A stretch of 10,124 nt of DNA. It comes from Methanobacteriota archaeon (lineage in GTDB: Archaea > Halobacteriota > Methanomicrobia > Methanomicrobiales > Methanoculleaceae). The notes under the pieces were generated by a model, which was not told the origin of the DNA, did no database searches, and was given only the letters and a program-made list of their open reading frames with translations. This document shows, piece after piece, positions 1 through 6,000 of this stretch (its first letter is position 1; each line of letters opens with the position of its first letter). Made by a program: the position numbers and the translations under genes. The stretch is from NCBI GenBank assembly GCA_023457135.1, contig JAEWMO010000034.1:1-10124 (forward strand), given 5' to 3'.

Positions 1-35
1 GATAGCAGTGACCTCTGGCAGGATCAACCAGAATT
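1..35 (-). rRNA. 16S ribosomal RNA, 5' end only (partial)
   Basis: The reverse complement of the first 35 bases reads ATTCTGGTTGATCCTGCCAG followed by AGGTCACTGCTATC, the highly conserved 5' terminus of archaeal 16S rRNA. The mature end is probably at base 34 or 35. The gene runs leftward out of the window, so only its first ~35 bases are visible. This identification explains the long gene-free stretch to its right as rRNA leader and promoter DNA. Confidence 0.95.
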
Positions 36-160
36 TGGAAGTGATGCACACTACTAAACTTGGGAGGAATTAGCGGTTACTGAACAAATTTCCGCATTGC
101 CAATGCCAACGTCAGAGCCAACCTGCGTCAAGCGCAGTCATGTTGGATCCCCATCAACAG
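36..160 (-). other. Pre-16S rRNA leader
   Basis: This stretch lies between the nearest predicted promoter (P1) and the mature 16S 5' end, so it should be transcribed as leader. It has no credible gene. It contains a small perfect inverted repeat, CTGCG/CGCAG with a 5-base loop (122-126/132-136), and GCATTG/CAATGC around one base (94-106). In archaea the left half of the 16S processing stem (bulge-helix-bulge) normally lies here. Its partner would be 3' of 16S, outside the window, so that element cannot be confirmed. Confidence 0.6.
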
Positions 161-167
161 GAAAACA

Positions 168-196
168 ATGTTTATTTTGTAGATATTTAAACACTT
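168..196 (-). promoter_or_regulatory. rRNA operon promoter P1 (proximal)
   Basis: On the minus strand an archaeal TATA-like element (GTGTTTAAATAT) is followed by AACAT at the same spacing seen in the other four copies: motif starts are 17 bases apart, with AACAT at 172-168. The element lies in the zone where an archaeal start site is expected, about 25 bases from the TATA centre. P1 is the copy closest to 16S and its TATA differs most from the consensus. Confidence 0.7.
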
Positions 197-289
197 GCTT
201 CCTGTGTCGGATTCGAGGATTGTGCCTCGAACCTTCATACCTTTTTTGGATGCAGGGAACCGGCCTGAGCCGGAGATCCTTGCGCAGGA

Positions 290-325
290 CATAATGTTTG
301 TTCTGCATCGCATATAAACATTATG
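290..325 (-). promoter_or_regulatory. rRNA operon promoter P2
   Basis: The minus strand carries AATGTTTATATG (TATA box over about 312-319) and AACAT at 298-294, 18 bases from motif start to motif start. A perfect 10-base inverted repeat, CATAATGTTT/AAACATTATG (290-299 and 316-325), spans both elements, so the TATA half and the start-site half mirror each other. Confidence 0.8.
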
Positions 326-423
326 CTCCCACTTCAGGCGAAGCGCCAGGAATTCATCGAGTATTCCCGGCGACCAGGTCAAACCGGCCGCATTCCGCGG
401 CTGGCGACACATTGCGCGAGAAC

Positions 424-455
424 ATATGTTGAACTCCCGGACATATAAACATTGT
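424..455 (-). promoter_or_regulatory. rRNA operon promoter P3
   Basis: The TATA element AATGTTTATATG is identical to that of P2 over 12 bases. AACAT lies at 430-426, 17 bases from motif start to motif start. Between them the sequence is unlike P2 (CCGGGAG core), so the conservation is limited to the functional elements. This is one of the two best copies. Confidence 0.8.
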
Positions 456-569
456 CATCCCGCATCAGAGCCCGGTCGAGACCGGATTCCTCACAGCAGT
501 TGAAGAGGCGCAGACCAGACCACCCCGACGGGGCTGCACGGTCTGACGCCCGGACAACACAGCCTTACT

Positions 570-598
570 ATGTTAGTCCCAATGCAATATAAGCATTT
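570..598 (-). promoter_or_regulatory. rRNA operon promoter P4
   Basis: The minus strand reads AATGCTTATATT (TATA box within 587-597), then AACAT at 574-570 with the standard 17-base offset. One base (C for T) departs from the P2/P3 TATA element. The block just upstream of this TATA resembles that of P1 (GTCGGATYCGAG ... CTCGAACC on the plus strand). Confidence 0.77.
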
Positions 599-715
599 CC
601 CTGCCCCGTCGGATCCGAGCACCGGGCTCGAACCCCCACATTGATCGGAAGTATCGCCGATTCTGCATTCAGATGCAGAATTCAGGACGAGATTCGCTCC
701 CGATCCGACCATATC

Positions 716-744
716 ATGTTGACCTCAGGGGTATTTATACATTT
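716..744 (-). promoter_or_regulatory. rRNA operon promoter P5
   Basis: The minus strand has AATGTATAAATA as TATA element (733-743) and CAACAT ending at 716, again 17 bases apart. It is the most distal copy carrying both elements. A GC-rich palindrome, CCCCGGGG (746-753), lies immediately upstream, where the TFB recognition element would be, although BREs are normally purine-rich. Confidence 0.75.
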
Positions 745-812
745 ACCCCGGGGAGGGGTCGAGGACCGGCATACCGGCCGCAGATCCACCCAAACAGACC
801 GATCCAGAGCCA

Positions 813-824
813 CCTATATATACC
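813..824 (-). promoter_or_regulatory. Possible sixth rRNA promoter (TATA box only)
   Basis: A clean TATATATA lies at 815-822 on the minus strand, in the same region and orientation as P1-P5. No AACAT element follows at the usual distance, and the interval to P5 is shorter (~84 bases). A strong inverted repeat GCGCGC-AGGA-GCGCGC (847-862) lies upstream. It may be a diverged promoter copy or chance AT-richness. Confidence 0.35.
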
Positions 825-886
825 CGGGGCGCGGGAGAATTGCCACGCGCGCAGGAGCGCGCCCACTCCCATGTGAAGGTATACTC

Positions 887-934
887 AATAAAAGAACAAT
901 CCGGGCGAGGAGCGGCGGGATCTACTGCTCGCCC
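887..934 (-). terminator. Putative terminator at the end of scpA
   Basis: On the minus strand GGGCGAG (934-928, inside the last codons of scpA) can pair with CTCGCCC (909-903), and TTGTTCTTTTATT (899-887) follows. Archaeal termination relies mainly on such T-tracts. The position is right for ending the condensin operon before the rRNA promoters, which point the same way. The 18-base loop makes the hairpin part less convincing than the T-tract. Confidence 0.5.
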
Positions 935-1707
935 GCAGGGACCGGGACGACCCCCGCATCCTCATCTACATCCGCATCCCCGTCGGGGACCCGGTCGCCG
1001 ACATAGATCTCGCCGAAGAATTCGTCCTGCCAGAGGGCAAGCTTCCCCTCCAGCATCAGGAAGAGGAGCGGGATGTAGACCTCGCGCCGGCTCCTCCCCA
1101 TCGCCGTGGAGAGATCGTCGAGCGTCAGAACACCGCCGCCGTTCTGCGCAGCGCGCCGGAACTCCTCCATCACGACGGAGACCGCGTCCCGGTAGCCCTC
1201 GTCGTGCGCGACCGCCACCACATCGTCGGCGCTGAGATCGAGGTCCGGCTCCCGGACAACAGGCGTCCGCTTCCGCTGCCGGCGGCGCTGCTCCTTCTCC
1301 GCCGTCTTGAGCTGCTTGATGAGTTCATACAGCGTGACCGGCGGCCGCTTGCGCAGGTTCTTCCTCCCCAGGCGGCGCTGGATCTCCCGCTCCAGGCGGC
1401 CTATCGGCTCGCCCCCATTGCCTCCCGGCTCAAAGTCGAAGTCGGTGCAGGAGAACTCGTCATCCTCCTCCCCGGAGAGGGGCTCCTCATCCTCGTCGCC
1501 GTCCCACCCCTCCAGGTAATCCGACTTCAGCCGCAGCAGGCAGGCCGCATAAAAGAGCGTCCTTCCCGATATCCGCAGGTCGAGTTCCTTGCGGCGGTCG
1601 ACCTCGGCGAGGAACCGGTCCGTGACGTCCACGATATCGATGTTCCAGGGGTCGACCTCCCCCCGCTCGGCCATGCCGGCCAGGATCTCGACAGGTTCCT
1701 CATCCAT
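922..1707 (-). CDS. scpA: Segregation and condensation protein A (kleisin)
   Basis: ScpA is the kleisin subunit that bridges the two ATPase heads of the SMC dimer in the condensin-like complex that compacts and segregates the chromosome. Numbering from the ATG at 1707 (261 aa), the N-terminal helical domain is typical (EPVEILAGMAERGEVDPWNI, then ISGRTLFYAACLLRLKSDYL to about residue 65). It is followed by a strongly acidic linker (about 70-95), a basic central part (about 105-150) and a C-terminal winged-helix region (about 170-238, MGRSRREVYIPLLFLMLEGK) that contacts the SMC head. A second acidic tail ends the protein. A GTG at 1719 would add four residues. I prefer the ATG, which has GGTG nine bases upstream and overlaps the smc stop codon, implying translational coupling. 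No scpB partner is in the window. Confidence 0.9.
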   Translation of the reverse strand: MDEEPVEILAGMAERGEVDPWNIDIVDVTDRFLAEVDRRKELDLRISGRTLFYAACLLRLKSDYLEGWDGDEDEEPLSGEEDDEFSCTDFDFEPGGNGGEPIGRLEREIQRRLGRKNLRKRPPVTLYELIKQLKTAEKEQRRRQRKRTPVVREPDLDLSADDVVAVAHDEGYRDAVSVVMEEFRRAAQNGGGVLTLDDLSTAMGRSRREVYIPLLFLMLEGKLALWQDEFFGEIYVGDRVPDGDADVDEDAGVVPVPAGEQ

Positions 1708-4700
1708 TGTTCTGCACACCGGTCACGTAGGTGCTCTTATCCGGGCGGATCGTCACGCCCACGATACGGTCGGCGCGCTCGATCATCGGCTTTCTGAGCG
1801 AGACGATGATCGACTGCGCGTTCCCCGTCAGGTCGCTGATCATCGCGGCGATCCGGCCGACGTTGCTCCCGTCGAGGAACATATCGACCTCGTCGAGCGC
1901 ATAGAACGGCGCCGGCATGTACTGCTGGATCGAGAAGATGAACGCGAGCGTGGTGAGCGACTTCTCACCCCCGGAGAGCGCGGAGAGGAGGTGGACTTTC
2001 TTGTCGCGCGGCTGGACCGCGAACGTCATGCCCCCGGCAAACGGGTCCTCCTCGTTGTCGAGGACCAGCCGGCCGCTCCCGTCGGTCAACCGCGCGAAGA
2101 TCGTACGGAAGTTCGTATCGATGGCGTTAAATGCGGTCATGAAGGCCTCGTACTTCATCTTCTCGTAGCGCTCGATCCGCTCAAGGAGCATCGTCCGTTC
2201 CCGCGAGAGCACCTCTTTCTTCTCCGTCCGCTCGGTGACGCGGGCACTGACCCGGTCGCACTCCTCGATCGCGAGCATGTTCACCGCCCCGATCTTCTTC
2301 AGCGCCCGGTTGGCCTCGGCAAGCCCCGCATCGATCGCGGCAAGGTCGAGATCGGTCGTCACATCCCCGGCCTGCTCCCTGAGTTCCTCGAGCTCCGCGA
2401 GGAGAACGCGCTCACGCTCAGCGAGAGCGTCGGCCTGCATCCGGGTGCGCTCCATCGCGCTCGAGAGTTCGAGCGCCTGCCGGTCCAGCGCGCGGATCGC
2501 ATCGAGGATCCGGTCGCGCTCGGCATGCAGGCCTGCAAGCTCGTCGGAGAACTCCTTCTGCCGGGCCTCGAGCTGGGTGATCAGACGGCGCAGGTCCTCG
2601 ATCTGCTCCTTTGCCCCCGTGATCTCGCCGTCGATATCCCGGTTCTTCGTCTCCAGGCGCTCCCGCTCCGCGGTGAGCTCCTCGATCCGGTTCGCGAAGT
2701 GCTGCCGCTCACGCCGCGCATCGGTGATATCCGCATCCTTGTTCCGGAGCCGGCGCTCGAGATCCTCAAGGGACTTCCGGTAGCCCTCATACTGCTCGGT
2801 GAGCGCGGGGACCTCGGTGTCGTCGAGTTTCTTCTTGAGTTCGTCGACCTCCGCCGAGAGCCGCGTGATCTCCCCTGCCGTCCGTTCAAGGTCGGTCTCC
2901 AGCCGCGCAAGTTCCTCGCCGCCGGTCTTCGTGCCCTCGTCCATCTCCTGCAGGGTCTGCTCAAGGGTCTGCTGCTCCCCGGCAAGCACCTCGGTGCGCT
3001 TGCGGAACTCGTCCACAAGCATGCGGTAGCGCGCAAGCTGCTCGTCAAGCCCGCTCCGTTCCGACCGCTTTGCCTCGGCCGCCGCCGCATGCCGGCGGAT
3101 GGAGGCCTCGACCTCCGCCGCCTCGGCCTCGAGGCCGGCGAGCGCCGCACGGACCCGCATGATCTCGTCGTCGACCGCCACCCCGAACCCGCGGACCTTC
3201 TTTCCCTGGGAGCCGCCGGTCATGGCGCCGCTCTTCTCGACGAAGTCCCCATCAAGGGTAACCATCTTGTAGCGGCCCATCAGCCGCCGCGCCCGCTCCA
3301 GGGTGTCCACCACGACCGTCGCGCCGAAGACGACCCGGAAGGCGCGGTCAAACGAGGGGTCGAACTCGAGCAGGTCGACCGCGTAGCCGACGATCCCGGG
3401 ATCGGCCTCGAGCGGCTGAAGGATCGGGGGACGGAGTTTGTTGAGCGGCAGGAAGGTGACTCTCCCCAGGCGGTTATCCTTCAGGTAGCGGATCGCGTCC
3501 GAGGCCACCGCATCGGTGTCCACGACCACCCAGCGGAGGCGGCCCATCGCCGCCACGTCGAGCGCGGTCGCGTACTCCGGCGGCGCCCGGCCGAGCTGCG
3601 CGACGGTGCCGTGGACGCCCTCCATACCGAGGACGACGTCCATCGCCTTCCCGCCGGCATCGCCCTGCGCCTGCTGTTGCGCCTCAAAGCGCATCAGGTT
3701 CTGCTGGTTCTCGCGGATCTCCTTCTGCAGTCGGTCGAGGGCGGACCGCCGGGCAAAGAGCGAGCTCTCCGCCTCGGAGAGGTCGCGCTCCACCTGGCGC
3801 TTCAGCGTCTCGCACTCGACCATACAGGAAGCGTAGTCCGCGACCTGCGCCTGCTTGTTTGCGAGTTCCTCCTCGATCTGGTGGATGCGTGTCTCCAGGC
3901 GCTCGCGCTCCGACGTCCGCATCCGGCTCTTCTCGATGAGGAGGTCCTGCTCGCGGAGGATCTTCGCGCGGAGTTCTTTCTTACCCTCGAGGTCCTGGAG
4001 CCGGGCGAAGAGCTGGTCTTTGAGCCCTTCGACCTCTTTGCTCTCACTTGCTATCCGTCCCTCGACCGCCTGCATCTTCTCGCGCTGGCCCGAGACCTCC
4101 ATCGCCAGGTTCGCGCGGTCGATCGAGAGGTTGCGGATCTGCGTCGCGCACTCGCCGACCTTCGCCTCCGCGCGCTTGCTGTCCATATAGACCCGCTGGA
4201 GGGCTTCGAGGTTCTCGTCCCGGCCGGCGTTCAGCCGCTCGATCGTCTTCTCCGCGAGTTTGATCGCGCTCCGCGCCTCCTCGAGCCGCCCGACGAGCGC
4301 GAGGTAGTCGGGACCGCTCTTCCGGGCGATCTCCTCGTCGACCGCACGCTGCTCTCCGCGCGCCTCCTCGATCCGTGCCCGGATCGCTTCGGCTTCCGCA
4401 GCGGTCCGGCCCATGGCCGCCTGCTGCTCGAGCATGAGCCCATGGAGGGTGCCGATCTCCTCCTCCTTCTGCCGGACGAGCGCCGCACCCCGGCAACGGC
4501 CGAGATGCTCCAGCTCATCCTGCCACCGGCGGTACTCCATCGCCTGCTCGCGCTCGTGCTGGAGCGCGTCAAGCCTCGCCACCAGTTCCGAGAGGAGGAT
4601 CTCCTCGCGCTCGATCCGCTCCCGCACCACCTCAAGCTCCGAGAACGCCTGCTCGCGCTTGTGGTCGAACTCGGCGACACCCGCGATCTCGTCGATGATC

Positions 4701-5143
4701 CTGCGGCGCTCGCCGTCGCTCATCTCCATGATGCGGGTGATGTCGCCCTGCATCACGACGTTGTAGCCTTCCGGCTTGATGCCGAACTTGGTAAGGAACT
4801 CGACGACGTCGCCCTGCTTGCAGAGGCGGTTGTTGAGATAGTTGTAACTGTAGTAGCCCGTCGGCGTCCGCTTGATCCGGCGGCGGATCGTCGTGCCGTC
4901 CGAGAAGGTGACCGTCACCTCGGCGGTGTTCTTGCCTGAGTTGACGTTGATTAAGTCCGTCAGTTTCTCGGCGCGCAGCCCCCGTGCACCCGAGAGCGCC
5001 AGGACAAAGAGGATGCTGTCGATGATATTGCTCTTTCCGGAGCCGTTCGGGCCTGAAACGACAGTAAATCCTTCGAAAAAAGGAATTTTCGTCTTTCTTG
5101 CGAAAGACTTGAAGTTGTCGATCTCAAGCTGCGTGATGTACAA
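1700..5143 (-). CDS. smc: Chromosome segregation protein SMC
   Basis: This is a full-length SMC ATPase (1147 aa), the core of the condensin-like complex that loops DNA and helps separate sister chromosomes. The N-terminal head has Walker A GPNGSGKS at residues 31-38. A long charged coiled coil (about 170-505) leads to the hinge (about 509-645, from GVHGTVAQLG to the glycine-rich GGSQGKK). A returning coiled coil (about 650-985) leads to the C-terminal head with the ABC signature LSGGEK (1056-1061) and Walker B FYALDEVD (1080-1087). The start is TTG at 5143. It is supported by GGGGGAG eight bases upstream and by the family-typical N-terminus (MYITQLEIDNFKSF), and no ATG fits. It follows the coiled-coil gene by 18 bases and overlaps the scpA start. 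Confidence 0.97.
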   Translation of the reverse strand: MYITQLEIDNFKSFARKTKIPFFEGFTVVSGPNGSGKSNIIDSILFVLALSGARGLRAEKLTDLINVNSGKNTAEVTVTFSDGTTIRRRIKRTPTGYYSYNYLNNRLCKQGDVVEFLTKFGIKPEGYNVVMQGDITRIMEMSDGERRRIIDEIAGVAEFDHKREQAFSELEVVRERIEREEILLSELVARLDALQHEREQAMEYRRWQDELEHLGRCRGAALVRQKEEEIGTLHGLMLEQQAAMGRTAAEAEAIRARIEEARGEQRAVDEEIARKSGPDYLALVGRLEEARSAIKLAEKTIERLNAGRDENLEALQRVYMDSKRAEAKVGECATQIRNLSIDRANLAMEVSGQREKMQAVEGRIASESKEVEGLKDQLFARLQDLEGKKELRAKILREQDLLIEKSRMRTSERERLETRIHQIEEELANKQAQVADYASCMVECETLKRQVERDLSEAESSLFARRSALDRLQKEIRENQQNLMRFEAQQQAQGDAGGKAMDVVLGMEGVHGTVAQLGRAPPEYATALDVAAMGRLRWVVVDTDAVASDAIRYLKDNRLGRVTFLPLNKLRPPILQPLEADPGIVGYAVDLLEFDPSFDRAFRVVFGATVVVDTLERARRLMGRYKMVTLDGDFVEKSGAMTGGSQGKKVRGFGVAVDDEIMRVRAALAGLEAEAAEVEASIRRHAAAAEAKRSERSGLDEQLARYRMLVDEFRKRTEVLAGEQQTLEQTLQEMDEGTKTGGEELARLETDLERTAGEITRLSAEVDELKKKLDDTEVPALTEQYEGYRKSLEDLERRLRNKDADITDARRERQHFANRIEELTAERERLETKNRDIDGEITGAKEQIEDLRRLITQLEARQKEFSDELAGLHAERDRILDAIRALDRQALELSSAMERTRMQADALAERERVLLAELEELREQAGDVTTDLDLAAIDAGLAEANRALKKIGAVNMLAIEECDRVSARVTERTEKKEVLSRERTMLLERIERYEKMKYEAFMTAFNAIDTNFRTIFARLTDGSGRLVLDNEEDPFAGGMTFAVQPRDKKVHLLSALSGGEKSLTTLAFIFSIQQYMPAPFYALDEVDMFLDGSNVGRIAAMISDLTGNAQSIIVSLRKPMIERADRIVGVTIRPDKSTYVTGVQNNG

Positions 5144-5161
5144 GGACGCGACTCCCCCGGC

Positions 5162-5812
5162 CTAGCGATCGAGGTCGACCGTGTCATCCTCTTCGGCCTG
5201 GATGACATCGTCCACCGCACGCTTCTTCTGCTCCACGAAGAGCGTCCGGTCGGACGACTTGCCGCCTTTCCCCCGGCCCTTCGCCGGAATGCTTCCGGTC
5301 CTGGTGCTGGCGACGATGTATTCCGAGGGCCGCCTCGGTTCCGGCCTCAAGGTCCCGTCATTCTGCATGATCAGCTCGAGTTTCGCGTCGGCCGGAGCAG
5401 GGACTTCTGCCGGCTGCTGCCTCTCTACCCGGCGCGGGGAGGGGCGGGGTTCGGCGGCACGGGCAGGAGCGGGGGCAGGTGCCGCAGCGGCGCGGGGTTC
5501 CGCCTGGAGCGTGGGCGCGGCCCTGCGCTCTTCGACAACCGGCTTCTTCCTGCGGTCTTCAGAATCCCGCAGGAGTTTCATCGCTATCGACTTGACATCC
5601 AGGACCTCTGCCGTCAGGCCCTTGACCAGAGCCTCAAGCTCGCGCACCTTCCGCTCCATGTCGCGCAGGCGCTCGTCGTCCACCTCCACCGCCTCCACCG
5701 GTGCCGCCGCTGGTGCCGGCACCTGATCGTAATCCTTCATCGACTCCATCTCCTTCTCACGTTCCGCGAGTTCTCGCTCAAGAAACCGTATTCGTGCATC
5801 CTTCTGCGCCAT
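5162..5812 (-). CDS. Coiled-coil, Pro/Ala-rich protein of unknown function, first gene of the smc-scpA operon
   Basis: I do not recognise a named family. Numbered from the ATG at 5812 (216 aa), it shows a charged heptad-like helix (1-27), a short Pro/Ala linker (31-40), a second coiled-coil helix (44-88, rich in E, R, K and L), a disordered stretch rich in Ala, Pro and Arg (95-142), a possible short ordered segment (143-170, KLELIMQNDGTLRPE then SEYIVAS), a basic Gly/Lys patch (178-186) and an acidic C-terminus. There is no signal peptide or membrane segment. The ATG is favoured over the in-frame TTG at 5824 because GAGGGAG (5822-5816) is a good ribosome-binding site for it. It lies 18 bases before smc, so cotranscription is likely and a role as accessory factor or regulator of SMC-ScpA is a reasonable inference. 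An unrelated cytoplasmic role is not excluded. Confidence 0.8.
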   Translation of the reverse strand: MAQKDARIRFLERELAEREKEMESMKDYDQVPAPAAAPVEAVEVDDERLRDMERKVRELEALVKGLTAEVLDVKSIAMKLLRDSEDRRKKPVVEERRAAPTLQAEPRAAAAPAPAPARAAEPRPSPRRVERQQPAEVPAPADAKLELIMQNDGTLRPEPRRPSEYIVASTRTGSIPAKGRGKGGKSSDRTLFVEQKKRAVDDVIQAEEDDTVDLDR

Positions 5813-6000
5813 AGACTCCCTCAAATTAATCCTTGATAATAATTACGTAATAATATTCCTATAGATTCCCCGAATAAAGAATTATTACATTATATCCCGG
5901 GTGAAGGGGTAAAAGTGCCGAAGGGTACGGGATCCGGAACGGCCGACGGTAAATCCTGCAAAAGAAAGAATATTACCTCACCGAAGCAACCTTTTTATGC
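5813..6000. promoter_or_regulatory. Divergent promoter region between the smc operon and glyA
   Basis: This 188-base gap is much more AT-rich than the genes on either side, as expected for archaeal promoters facing both ways. Leftward, several TATA-like stretches occur at 5842-5866 and 5884-5895. A perfect 10-base palindrome ATTACGTAAT sits at 5842-5851, 30-40 bases before the leftward start codon, and could be an operator. Rightward, AAAGAAAGAATATTA (5961-5975) looks like a purine-rich BRE plus TATA box centred about 28 bases before the glyA ATG. No gene or RNA structure is evident. Confidence 0.6.
5961..5975 (+). promoter_or_regulatory. Probable glyA operon promoter (BRE/TATA)
   Basis: AAAGAAAG followed by AATATTA resembles an archaeal BRE and TATA box. 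The expected start site, about 26 bases downstream of the TATA centre, falls at about 5998-6001, at the glyA start codon. No Shine-Dalgarno sequence precedes that ATG, so the mRNA is probably leaderless or nearly so. Confidence 0.5.

Noticed and set aside
608..634. A tRNA fragment suggested by GGTTCGAGCC (minus strand), which resembles a T-arm
   Set aside because: No acceptor stem, D-arm or anticodon arm can be found around it. The block is shared with P1 as part of a promoter-upstream dyad.
871..900. A sixth copy of the full promoter motif (CACAT plus TTCTTTTATT)
   Set aside because: The match is poor in both elements, and the T-tract is better explained as the scpA terminator.
97..1006. 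Small open frames on both strands in the rRNA upstream region (for example 97-294, 128-412, 491-712, 641-1006)
   Set aside because: None has a ribosome-binding site or recognisable protein. They cross the conserved promoter elements and their composition follows the underlying DNA.
1589..4939. An uninterrupted 1116-codon frame antisense to smc and scpA
   Set aside because: The opposite strand encodes an unmistakable SMC with Walker A, signature and Walker B motifs. The long antisense frame is a by-product of GC-rich codons and charged coiled-coil composition, and its translation is low-complexity Leu/Arg/Asp with no domain.
5991..5999. CTTTTTATG as the glyA TATA box
   Set aside because: It abuts the ATG and would place the RNA start about 20 bases inside the gene, removing the conserved SHMT N-terminus.
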